Positions 10,001-17,010 of a stretch of DNA of 44,880 nt are shown in pieces (within the stretch, counting starts at the first letter, position 1; every line of letters begins with the position of its first letter). Source of the stretch: Bodo saltans (taxonomy: Eukaryota; Euglenozoa; Kinetoplastea; Eubodonida; Bodonidae); NCBI GenBank assembly GCA_001460835.1, contig CYKH01001705.1, positions 2,547-47,426 of the forward strand. Direction: 5' to 3'. Below the pieces are notes generated by a model. That model was not told where the DNA came from. It saw only the letters and a program-made list of their open reading frames with translations, and ran no database searches. The position numbers and the translations under genes are program-made.

Positions 10001-10141
10001 CTTGGTGAGTGCCGCATGGACCTCGACAAGATCACCCAGTGGTGCCCAACAGTAGGGCTATTTGCGTCGAACATCATTGTTATTCGTGACTTGGCTGGTG
10101 ATGGTGGGAGTGACGATGCTCAAGGTGAAATATTGCGCTGA
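7055..10141 (+). CDS. RHS/Crinkler-type P-loop NTPase with probable C-terminal PD-(D/E)xK nuclease domain
   Basis: The 1028-residue product resembles the kinetoplastid retrotransposon-hot-spot (RHS) proteins, which are related to Crinkler effectors. A Walker A motif, GFGGTGKTT, lies at 131-139 (Lys137). A Walker B, MFIAIDEF, lies at 265-272 (Asp270, Glu271). A long alpha-helical region typical of STAND/AAA-like NTPases follows. Near the C-terminus, GEDGVVF (Asp761) and LLFQCKFW (Gln781, Lys783) have the D...(E/Q)xK pattern of restriction-endonuclease folds, inferred to be a nuclease. A heptad tail of four YDEAKKE-like units (about 911-938) follows. The first 30 residues are basic and hydrophobic and could be a targeting signal. 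RHS proteins of trypanosomes are linked to nuclear RNA metabolism, but the role in a bodonid is unknown. The frame is intact. The gene sits alone inside the repeat-flanked island. Confidence 0.82.
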   Translation: MMRMRCCFPQRFSLTAVCAVTFRFQSSNVGPFGGYRRTHEPLVGAVSSWLTEVKGGNVFAAHDADQTMLDAMQRYLDGSETKAPRCGEIPFKLSGSVEHDVLRHVFHRDREYDKSSANFSQQRTSLLCNSGFGGTGKTTLLYHTTVEAFRILKRMVGEHISIVTKDSAEEAKRAHEMRPLGFYVTFNTETTSGTADQKYLDTEKVPILTAIALRMAYSVVPSYNREIYRDFATRVAPYCDKSSDVNNFNSVVKALRSKLGWEGPMFIAIDEFRNAYGSRNSEERREGLSSVCEILLDGALPLLPPSPKLDHIVYKSYIAVSVYDAVDTLKLATISNRKLIAQAMPNLSVRDIAQLKFYPDSLDKSYIEILGEKRTKIGPLRPHQLLFLLHMALSTGTPRIMSMCLQRHAKDKIFNRGDKMTWYHADDLLDNMFWNLKIAKAVKDVKIEITEDMCVCVAQLVAGSTTVDIFDRIRVHMKYRVFALDPDLAMSCTVTDVASILQRGKKPKSLRAEILPRSPTRVLVSPSFLKFVLRAWPPSGCSATRAHMDALKDSLWYHTKLANALVRVGKTLVANTMKNRKHRSHLSVCDQLIGKWTNTTRVGFEQLTFEALCLHLSCILEDEPDEAKSVSAILNGVCSKVAETIIGAMVQGGTLERVDIPNFPSFFFDVYAAKDAELNDSDSREKTLNESLAAAKNALGEQKHNEYIMLKTAANSLSQKHPRITVPPSSGNTSYMRLRSALAKGNHFCFLPSNPNNQGEDGVVFLRNSGEAPTWTVLLFQCKFWFNDTQKVKGTRGKNGSQQRRNTVLEKPDGEVNSVVAKWRDSMGHLPATVVDAGGNEHTLRYVRILVTANPVEERHFTPLPKDSDEQAERIDLLGRANAAIVNSDAAMFDSLSELAGEWVDETRAKYDEAKKEYDEAKKTYEEAKMRYKNAEDLEKPPAEEPTPPLENEHLMAGERARELLSQLGVESSNGAMKRGEVLGECRMDLDKITQWCPTVGLFASNIIVIRDLAGDGGSDDAQGEILR

Positions 10142-10690
10142 TTCTTTAGCGTTAGTGGAGTGAAGTACAGTGGTAGGGCATGTGTATGTAGATACGTCGG
10201 TTACAACATGTGCAACTTGATGAGGGACGTTGGACGATGTGCGACATTGCCTTGGTTCAAGGCAACTGTTTCACATGGATGTCGCGCCAAGACGCGGCGA
10301 ATTTAAGCACCTGGGAGATCACTACCGGCGCATCATATTTTCTTTAAACGTTGGCGTCGTTGAAGTTCGGGGACGTCATCGCCGTGGAACACTCAATGCC
10401 AATATTTGGTGATGAGAGTTGTGCCATCGTGCCAGTCTCACCCACCGAAAGTGGCGACGTGATTGATGATGACGATGGCGACGCCGATCATCCCGTACCA
10501 CAGCTGCTTACGCCAACTGCGCAGTTGGAGGTCATTGTAAAGTACCCGACATTTTTCCCTTGACGCATAGAAAAAAATATACTCCAGTCCTCTGTGTTTC
10601 CCTAGGAATAGCAAACAACAGTAACAGAAACAGATGCAGATCTGTATGTCGTCGACTCATCATAGCTGGTCACGAGGGTCGTAATGAATA
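10142..10690. other. Region after the RHS gene with short coding-like scraps
   Basis: Two short + strand open stretches look protein-like: 10237-10347 (36 codons from an ATG) and about 10351-10563, with an Asp-rich segment DVIDDDDGDADHP. They lie in different frames, and neither matches a family I recognise. They may be relics of one lost gene. Otherwise the stretch appears empty, and no terminal inverted repeat of the adjacent transposon was recognised. Confidence 0.35.
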
Positions 10691-11345
10691 TCACTCGCAG
10701 TTATGGGTTGCGTTCACGGTGCGCCTGTTCATGATCACCAACTTTGCGTAGCCCACCCCAATCACACGGCACACCATCACCTTCGTAACGTACCTTTCCT
10801 TCGGGCGGGTTTGTTGAGCGTGGCCGTCGCGCTGATACGCTCCGCGATGCGTATCACAAGTGTCGAAGTATGACTCGTCCGAGAAGAGAATGTCTTGAAG
10901 ATTCAGCTCAAGCAAAGCTGGACCCAGATCCATGCGCCGAGTGATGTGTTTGGCAGCCATGCAGGGGACAACGGGCATCCGCTTCCAAATGTGATTAAGG
11001 GCTCGGAGGTCGCGCTGGATCGTCCAGAGGGAGATAAGCTCTCCAGAAGTTTCGCGGATCCTTTTCCGAACATCTCGAGCAGTCTTCATTGTGAAGTTTC
11101 CATCTTCCTTCTTTTCCAACATAGAGTTCGTCAATCTTTTCTCGACGTTCCTCCACTCGGGCAGCAACAGTTGTTTCACCAGGCTCAGAGTCCGATGAGT
11201 TCTCATCGTCGGCACGGCCATTAAGTTCCGCGTCCATGCTCTTAATGGTGTCATAAACTGTTATCCGAGCCACATTCATCATCGAGCCAATGTTACCTGC
11301 AATTTGGCCAGCCGGGTCAACTTTGGAGGCATTTTTTCGAGATGA
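10691..11345 (-). mobile_element. Broken Tc1/mariner-type transposase relic
   Basis: On the minus strand, about 11345-11130 reads as a helix-turn-helix DNA-binding segment (QIAGNIGSMMNVARITVYDTI). After a shift of frame, 11150-10691 continues as the linker and the start of the DDE catalytic core. The segment ILFSDESYF has its Asp codon at 10879-10877, which matches the first catalytic Asp of IS630/Tc1/mariner transposases. Then VIGVGYAKLVIMN follows and a stop is reached. The second Asp and the third acidic residue are missing, so the copy is truncated at its C-terminus and inactive. No inverted terminal repeats or TA duplication could be defined. It is the only convincing minus-strand coding sequence in the window. 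Confidence 0.75.
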
Positions 11346-11460
11346 ACCTTTTTTTTTTTTTGGAGCCGGGACCCTGCGGACTTGACAGTTCCGGTGAAAA
11401 AGAGCAAAAAAACAGGTATTTTTTGTTGAGCAGCTGGTTGCCCAATCAGTCAGCACTCAA

Positions 11461-11826
11461 TCCTGCCGAGGTCACCGACGCGCGTTCTCGTTTCCCCAAG
11501 CGTCCAAAGCTTTGTGCTTGCCGCCTGGCCACCCTCTGGGTGCTCTGCGACCCGTGCGCATATGGATGCCCTTGCGGACAGCTTGTCGTACCACACGGAC
11601 CTTGCAACTGAACTTGTGCGAGTAGGTAAGACGCTTGTTGCTTACATCATGACACAGGAAGCATCGGTTGCACCTGTCAGTCTGTGATCAGCTGTGCACT
11701 TGAGGACGAACGGGATCAGGCCAAGTTCTGAGTCGTGTGCGCTAGAAGGTAGCTAGATTCAAAAAAAAGAAGTGCAAGGCGGTAGACTAAGCCCTGCGAA
11801 CATTCCAAACTTTCCATCGCTCTACA
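11461..11826 (+). pseudogene. Worn fragment of an RHS-family gene
   Basis: The sequence matches the middle of the neighbouring RHS gene, starting at the counterpart of about 8595 and ending near the counterpart of about 9050. Clear nucleotide identity alternates with several lost stretches. It has no long open frame. It lies between the mariner relic and the right flanking repeat, in the same orientation as the intact gene. It is best seen as a fossil of a second RHS copy; it is too worn to say whether it arose by duplication of the neighbour or came from a different RHS gene. Confidence 0.85.
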
Positions 11827-11831
11827 GAATC

Positions 11832-12140
11832 CCGCCGCCACTTGCCAACTGGGAGGGGGTCGTGAAGAGCACAACTGCGTTCTTTGTGAGGCTTATCAAT
11901 GAGTGGCGTCATCATAAGCAACGATGCGGAGCGTTGGAGGTTCAGAAGGGACTCCACAAACTTCCTGTTGATATTCAGCGGCGATGGCGCTTGTTAGGAG
12001 TCAATTTTTCTTTATTTGTAAGTGAAGAATGACGTCACGACAGGTTGTGTTCTTCATGCCGATGTCACACACTTTTCCCCCCTCTTCGTCTCGCACTTTG
12101 CGAACCGGGAGCACCCAAAAAAGATCAATGCGTCATGTGT
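11832..12140 (+). repeat. Right copy of the direct repeat flanking the RHS island
   Basis: The segment repeats the SDR gene's 3' end and the spacer up to the start region of the next gene (compare 6013-6328). It lacks the 39 bp that hold the SDR stop codon in the left copy. It keeps about 30 bp around 12061-12091 that the left copy has lost. The SDR-like part here has no upstream gene body and is a non-functional tail fragment. Confidence 0.9.
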
Positions 12141-13783
12141 ACAGCTACGTTGGGCGTATCGGCGTGCTTCTTTTTATCAGTTGGATCGTCGTTTGCCTTT
12201 GTCGATCCACTGCGACCCCGCACACCATTCGATCGAAGGGACATGTGATGACCATTGCGCAAAATGAGCTGTCGTCGTCCTCTACTGTTGTTTCTCAAGT
12301 GGGATCCGAGCCCCCGCCGCCCTCGCCGACTGCTGGTCCGTTGTTGCCATCACCGCAATCGTCTCAATTTCGTCAGTGGCCTGTCTTTGAGTCACTTGCA
12401 GCACGTTCGTCGCAGCGCCGTTCCACACCGCCGCTCGTTCGTCTGGTTGAGCAAGCAACATCATCCACGTTGCCGGGTTCTCCGGCCCGAAACAAAAGCG
12501 ACGTCATTCGTGTCAACTACCGTGGTCAGTACGGCTGGCGATTTCAAAAGTACATTTCTAGCACTTTGGAAGACTCTTTCTATGAAGACATGAAACAACT
12601 TCTCGCATCAACGAACGATCCAAGCAACGCTGTGTACGAGATTGAGCGATACCAGGCCAATGCATCGATGTTGATCGCAATGGGCGTGGGTCGTGTATTT
12701 CCAAACGAGATGGGGACAGATCACAGCAAGTATTTAGCACAATGTGACACTGACGACGACGACGTGGGAGGTCCTGGCGTCGCCTCCCCTCCTCAATGCT
12801 TGCCTCCTCTGGCCAACTCAACCACATCAGCTCTGTCCGACTGCTTCAGTCGGTTCGTGTTTGTTTTTGAATGCCTCGGCGAGCCTTGCGATCCTGTTGA
12901 CTTTCCTCACATCACGGGCTGGGTGTTGGGGGAAACGCATACCACCTGGATAGAGCCGTTGTTTGGAGCAATGCGTCATCCCAAATTCCTCCTGGATGCG
13001 GGTAAGCGAACGTACCTCGAGGACAAGGGATACATGGCCCCGGATAAGTGGGCGCTTCACAACCTGCACACACGATATAAAAAGAGATTTCCGTCGTTGC
13101 TGCGAAGTGGTGCTTGTCGCAGTAGTAGTGCTTGTAGTGGTGCTTGTCGCAGTAGTAGTGCTTGTAGTGGTGCTTGTCGCAGTAGTAGTGCTTGTAGTGG
13201 TGCTTGTCGCAGTGTTAACACATCATTATCTAATTACGGTGCTTGCCCGATATTGGAAGATCGACGAGACTCAATATTCATTGACATGGGCGCGAGCACG
13301 TACGGTGCGGGCACAGGTGGGTCTTCACAAAACTGGTTCGTAGCAGCAGCTGATTGTTTATGCGTTCCGTTCACCGAGATGTTTCTCTTTGAGGCCAAGA
13401 AACACAAGGCGAACTCTGTGTGGCGCAACGTTCCAGACCCCATTCACCCAGCGTATCATTGGTACAACTACCTGTTGAATTCTTCCTTGGCATCTTGGCG
13501 CAATCCACTAAATCATCTTCTCTCCAAACTCCACCCTAACGACGTGGTCACAGTGAAGGTTGATTTCGATGCGCCAGAGTTGGAAGCCCAGATCATCGAC
13601 ACCATCCTGCGCTTTCCAGAACTGTATCAAACGATTGATGAACTATTCTTTGAGCATCATGTCACGATGCCGTACATGAATCAGTATTGGCGAGAAAAGG
13701 CAGCTGGGCTCACGATCGTGGACAGCATTGACCTGTTTCGTTCATTGCGTCGAAAAGGAATTCGAGCGCATTCATGGGTTTAG
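12128..13783 (+). CDS. Type II membrane protein with FkbM/methyltransferase-like luminal domain
   Basis: The 551-residue product (longer, from the ATG at 12029, if that is used) starts with a short basic tail and one TM segment, VGRIGVLLFISWIVVCLC, a signal-anchor. A Ser/Pro-rich stem follows. The C-terminal domain contains FIDMGAS (Asp386 region, like the SAM-binding motif I) and VVTVKVDFDAPELE. It also contains DELFFEHHV, which I recognise from algal and plant FkbM-like methyltransferase-fold proteins. Golgi location and methyl transfer are inferred. Residues about 327-362 are a Cys/Ser repeat (GACRSSSACS units) coded by a 30-bp tandem repeat. This gene's first bases are duplicated at 6249-6328 on the other side of the RHS island. 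The start at 12128 is preferred because it puts the TM close to the N-terminus. Confidence 0.65.
   Translation: MRHVYSYVGRIGVLLFISWIVVCLCRSTATPHTIRSKGHVMTIAQNELSSSSTVVSQVGSEPPPPSPTAGPLLPSPQSSQFRQWPVFESLAARSSQRRSTPPLVRLVEQATSSTLPGSPARNKSDVIRVNYRGQYGWRFQKYISSTLEDSFYEDMKQLLASTNDPSNAVYEIERYQANASMLIAMGVGRVFPNEMGTDHSKYLAQCDTDDDDVGGPGVASPPQCLPPLANSTTSALSDCFSRFVFVFECLGEPCDPVDFPHITGWVLGETHTTWIEPLFGAMRHPKFLLDAGKRTYLEDKGYMAPDKWALHNLHTRYKKRFPSLLRSGACRSSSACSGACRSSSACSGACRSSSACSGACRSVNTSLSNYGACPILEDRRDSIFIDMGASTYGAGTGGSSQNWFVAAADCLCVPFTEMFLFEAKKHKANSVWRNVPDPIHPAYHWYNYLLNSSLASWRNPLNHLLSKLHPNDVVTVKVDFDAPELEAQIIDTILRFPELYQTIDELFFEHHVTMPYMNQYWREKAAGLTIVDSIDLFRSLRRKGIRAHSWV
13106..13213 (+). repeat. 30-bp in-frame tandem repeat, about 3.6 units
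   Basis: Units of 30 bp (unit starts 13111, 13141, 13171, 13201) are essentially identical and encode GACRSSSACS. They sit between the stem and the catalytic-like domain. Identity between units suggests recent expansion and likely copy-number variation. Confidence 0.93.
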
Positions 13784-14022
13784 GCTCACTCAAGCTTCTC
13801 CGAGAGCGCTTGCTGGTGTGGCATCAATTCATGTCCTGATTTGTAGTTTTCTTCGACAATTGACGACTCATTTATTGTGACACTTGCCTTTTGTAACATT
13901 GTTCACTGACCTCGTCTGGCGCTGAATTGAAACTGATTGCTGTTGGTGCTGTCGTTACACAACTTTCGTTTCACTTTGTTACCTTCCCCATGCGAAATTT
14001 CGTAAGAAGAAACTCTCTTCAT

Positions 14023-15288
14023 ATGCGCACCTCGCTCATTGCCCTTTTCGCTTGCGCTGCCTTCCTTGTGGCGGCCGTCACTGCGCTGGACCCCAGCTGC
14101 GTGGCACCCAACAACACCATTCCCGTCTGGACTGCGGCCCCGGTGTTCGTCTCGTCCGTTCCCAACGGTAAGCTCTACCAAGCTGGGACTGGTAACGATA
14201 CCTTCAACGTCCTGCACCTGTACGGTACTCCATACCAGCAAGGATATGCCCAAGGACAACTTCTGTCGTCGACCATCAAAGGCCTCACAAACGACTTGGT
14301 GGCATTCATTGAGCAGGAAGCGGAGCAGGCTGCCTCTTGGCTTCCCGTCTGGCTCATTGATGCAGTGGTTGCAAACGGTGCTCCTTTCCTGTTGGAGCTC
14401 ACCTTCAACGCCACGAAGCCGTTTGCTCCCCAACGCTACTTGGAGGAGATGCAAGGCATTGCAGATGGCGCTGGCGTCGACGTGAAGGACGTGCAAAACT
14501 ATAACATGTTCCCCGAGATGACCAAAGCCGCGTGCACCATTGTTGGCGCCACTGGGTCTGCCACCTCGAATGGAAAGATCTCTCACCTACGTGGCCTAGA
14601 CTTTACCCCCACGTGCCCCATCGCCAGCTTCCCCCAGGTCACGATTTACCACGACAGCACCCCTGGTCCCGTCCTCGCTAATGTAGGCTGGACTGGTATG
14701 GTCGGTGTGTTGACTGGCCTCTCGAACACCAGCATTGGTATTGGCGAGAAGGTCTGGATCAACCACCCCAAGGACATCGAAAGCACTTATGGTGAGCCTT
14801 GGATGTTTATCCTCCGCGACGCGCTCGCTTCCGCGAACATGACGCAAGCCCTGTCCCGTATCCAGAACGCTAACCGCACGTGCGCCATCCACGTCGGTGT
14901 CGGTGATAGCACCACGAATACCTTCAATGGTTTGACCATCGCCGCCAAGGCGTACGACGTGTACAACTGGCAGTCCCTCAACTGGACCGGGCACCCCATC
15001 ATCCAGGACGTGTTCTACTGGGATAAGCACGTGCAACCTAGCCACAACCCTTGCCTCGGTGAGTACCTGCAGGAGTTCTGGGGGAACATCGACGCGGAGA
15101 AGCTGGCCTTGAACATCGCTGCGCCTTTCGGCACCGGTGACATGCACTGTGTCACCTTCGACTACTCCACCGGCATTGCGTTTATTGCCAATGCTCGCAA
15201 GCCGTCGGTCACTGCAGGCACCCTCCCTGCGTACTACCGCCAATTTACTCGCTTGGACCTGAACGCGCTTTGGAACCTTGCCCAGTAA
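14023..15288 (+). CDS. Secreted Ntn hydrolase of peptidase family C45 (acyltransferase/acid ceramidase-like)
   Basis: The 421-residue product has a clear signal peptide (MRTSLIALFACAAFLVAAVTA). LHLYGTPYQQGYAQGQLL (about 65-82) is the N-terminal signature of the acyl-CoA:6-aminopenicillanate acyltransferase-like family. The expected nucleophile is Cys171 in KAACTIVGA, which in this family becomes N-terminal by self-cleavage. HLRGLDF shortly after it corresponds to the conserved GRNxDF-like segment. The fold also matches Dictyostelium dcd1-type proteins. Its activity would be amide hydrolysis or acyl transfer in a lysosome-like compartment; the substrate is unknown. Many Asn-glycosylation sequons support secretion. 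An upstream in-frame ATG at 13990 is possible, but it would bury the signal peptide. Confidence 0.82.
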   Translation: MRTSLIALFACAAFLVAAVTALDPSCVAPNNTIPVWTAAPVFVSSVPNGKLYQAGTGNDTFNVLHLYGTPYQQGYAQGQLLSSTIKGLTNDLVAFIEQEAEQAASWLPVWLIDAVVANGAPFLLELTFNATKPFAPQRYLEEMQGIADGAGVDVKDVQNYNMFPEMTKAACTIVGATGSATSNGKISHLRGLDFTPTCPIASFPQVTIYHDSTPGPVLANVGWTGMVGVLTGLSNTSIGIGEKVWINHPKDIESTYGEPWMFILRDALASANMTQALSRIQNANRTCAIHVGVGDSTTNTFNGLTIAAKAYDVYNWQSLNWTGHPIIQDVFYWDKHVQPSHNPCLGEYLQEFWGNIDAEKLALNIAAPFGTGDMHCVTFDYSTGIAFIANARKPSVTAGTLPAYYRQFTRLDLNALWNLAQ

Positions 15289-15682
15289 GCGAAGTTTGTA
15301 CGTACCTGCTGGTGAGAGCACTCGTTTTCTATGCCCCCAAAGTAAAACAGACAAACCCCAACAGCAAATATGTGACGTGACTTAGTCCTCGAAGTGAACA
15401 CTCCCCCGCTAACACAAAAAAATCTGATGATATGCTTCGGACTGGTATCGTTCGTTGAGAGAGACGAGAGAATCGATCATCGGAATTGTGATGGAGTGAG
15501 GGGAAAAACAAGAAAAAGTGCATGTTGCTGAGCCAAATAAAACGTTCGCTTTCAAGTCATGTTTCTAAGTGAAAGCTTTTGTACATTGCAGGTTTTGCAA
15601 GTATTCTTCCTTTATCACCATTATTCTTACGTCTTTTGCTCGTCGCTGATATTCTGAGAAATAGCTTCACCAAATTAGCAAT
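15289..15682. other. Intergenic region
   Basis: This 394-bp gap holds the 3' UTR of the Ntn hydrolase gene and the 5' flank of the LRR gene. Pyrimidine-rich runs around 15606-15640 are consistent with a trans-splice site before the ATG at 15683. No other feature was seen. Confidence 0.6.
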
Positions 15683-16786
15683 ATGTCTAGCTGGGCGTCA
15701 CTTTACACAGAGTGTTGCAATGCTGCGGGCGTTGTACCACGTGAGGAAATTGCAGCGCTTGCCGACCCCAACACGATCACCCTCAATGGCAACTGCTCTG
15801 AGCGGTTTGCTCGCCGTGTCGATGACACTGAATTCGCGGCGCTCTGCACTGCCATTGGCCGCTCAATGTCAGTGGTGGCTCTAGACGTCTCGTACAATCA
15901 CATTTCTTCAAAAGGCGCGGCGGTGCTCGCTGATCTTCTCCGGACCAACGCAACTCTGCAGACAATTCAATTGGCCCACAATAACATCGACGCCGAGGGT
16001 GCACGTGCGCTTGCCGATTCGCTGATGTTGAACATGACTGTATTGTCCCTTACCCTTAGTGGAAACCCAGTAGATGACGAGGGCGGCATTGCTCTCGGCA
16101 CAATGCTGCGCGGTAACAACACGCTCAACGAGCTGCACGTCGCGTCCTGCTCGCTGGGCACCAAAGCAATCCTTTCCATTGTGCAAGCGGCCCAAACACA
16201 TCCCTCCCTCTCGTCCTTGTACCTAGACAAACCTCTTATCAAAGGGCCACATGATGTTCAGTCCGTCATGCAGCATTTAGCAGCAACGTTGAAGGAGACA
16301 CGCGCTCTTGTGGACCTGTCGCTGAACTTTTTTGAACTAGCGGACGATTCGCTGGCTTACATTTTGCCTGCGCTGGTGCACAACACGAGCTTGCTACGTC
16401 TATCGCTCCGAGGCAACAAACTCTCGCCAGGAGCAGGTGAGCTGATTGCAACATTCTTGGCACGTCGACCTGAGCTCATTGCATTGGACCTCACAGCAAA
16501 CCGATTAGGTGACGTCGGTGCGACCGCTCTCGCAGGATCCCTTCGCACCCACCCCTCTATCCGTCAGCTGCTCCTCGCGAGCAACGCTATCGGTGAGGTG
16601 GGACTCATTGATATCGCCGATGCTCTGGTGGAGTGCACTTCGATTTCTGAAATGACGCTTTGGGGTAATCGATTCTCGGAAGACGCCACCAGTGCATTTT
16701 ATCAGTACCGCGATCAGTTGGAGGCTCTGCATTTAGACTTCGAGTTCTATGTCGTGGACGGTGTTGTGATGCTCGCTCAGAAGTGA
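15683..16786 (+). CDS. Leucine-rich repeat protein, RNase-inhibitor type
   Basis: The 367-residue product is built of about ten LRR units of the RI-like class, such as VVALDVSYNHISSKGAAVLADLL, LRLSLRGNKLSPGAGELIATFL and ALDLTANRLGDVGATALAGSL (about residues 65-350). Such proteins form a curved protein-binding scaffold. No signal peptide, TM segment or catalytic domain is visible, so it is probably cytosolic or flagellar. It is followed by another gene with LRR-like sequence, but the two are not obviously copies. Function beyond protein binding is not indicated. Confidence 0.88.
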   Translation: MSSWASLYTECCNAAGVVPREEIAALADPNTITLNGNCSERFARRVDDTEFAALCTAIGRSMSVVALDVSYNHISSKGAAVLADLLRTNATLQTIQLAHNNIDAEGARALADSLMLNMTVLSLTLSGNPVDDEGGIALGTMLRGNNTLNELHVASCSLGTKAILSIVQAAQTHPSLSSLYLDKPLIKGPHDVQSVMQHLAATLKETRALVDLSLNFFELADDSLAYILPALVHNTSLLRLSLRGNKLSPGAGELIATFLARRPELIALDLTANRLGDVGATALAGSLRTHPSIRQLLLASNAIGEVGLIDIADALVECTSISEMTLWGNRFSEDATSAFYQYRDQLEALHLDFEFYVVDGVVMLAQK

Positions 16787-16955
16787 GAGACGCGGGGAGC
16801 GGAGAGGGACACCCCATACGTTTGTGTAATGTACAGTGTGAAGAGTTGATGTGAAAGAATTGAAAGGAGACAAGGATGATGTGTTATCATCAGCCCACTG
16901 CAAAGCGCACGAGTAATCGCCTTGTGAAGTGCAATTCTCTCCATTTATCGAGATT

Positions 16956-16968
16956 CCTTATTTTCCAG
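16956..16968 (+). promoter_or_regulatory. Probable trans-splice acceptor
   Basis: A pyrimidine-rich run ending TTTTCCAG lies 43 bp before the ATG at 17011, as expected for spliced-leader addition. Confidence 0.5.
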
Positions 16969-17010
16969 TGAAAGACCCAACACCTCATACACACGAAACG
17001 TGAAATAGAA

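Noticed and set aside
10142-11830. Search for LTRs or a LINE/VIPER-type reverse transcriptase near the RHS gene, since RHS genes are retrotransposon targets
   Set aside because: No reverse-transcriptase motif (YxDD), poly-A tail of an element, or long terminal repeat was seen. Only the DNA-transposon relic is present.
11772-12032. Open frame of 86 codons before the methyltransferase-like gene
   Set aside because: It fuses RHS-fragment sequence to the duplicated SDR tail. There is no gene body or start context.
13106-13213. Regular 30-bp repeat considered as a CRISPR array
   Set aside because: Units abut with no unique spacers and are in frame within a eukaryotic gene.
12963-13343. Strongly hydrophobic repeat (VVLVAVVVL) in another + frame, looking like a TM protein
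   Set aside because: It is only the alternative reading of the 30-bp tandem repeat within the methyltransferase-like gene.
13903-15354. Long minus-strand open frames (about 227 and 252 codons) opposite the Ntn hydrolase gene
   Set aside because: The + strand carries a signal peptide and clear family motifs. The antisense frames are by-products of its GC-rich codon use and have no domain.
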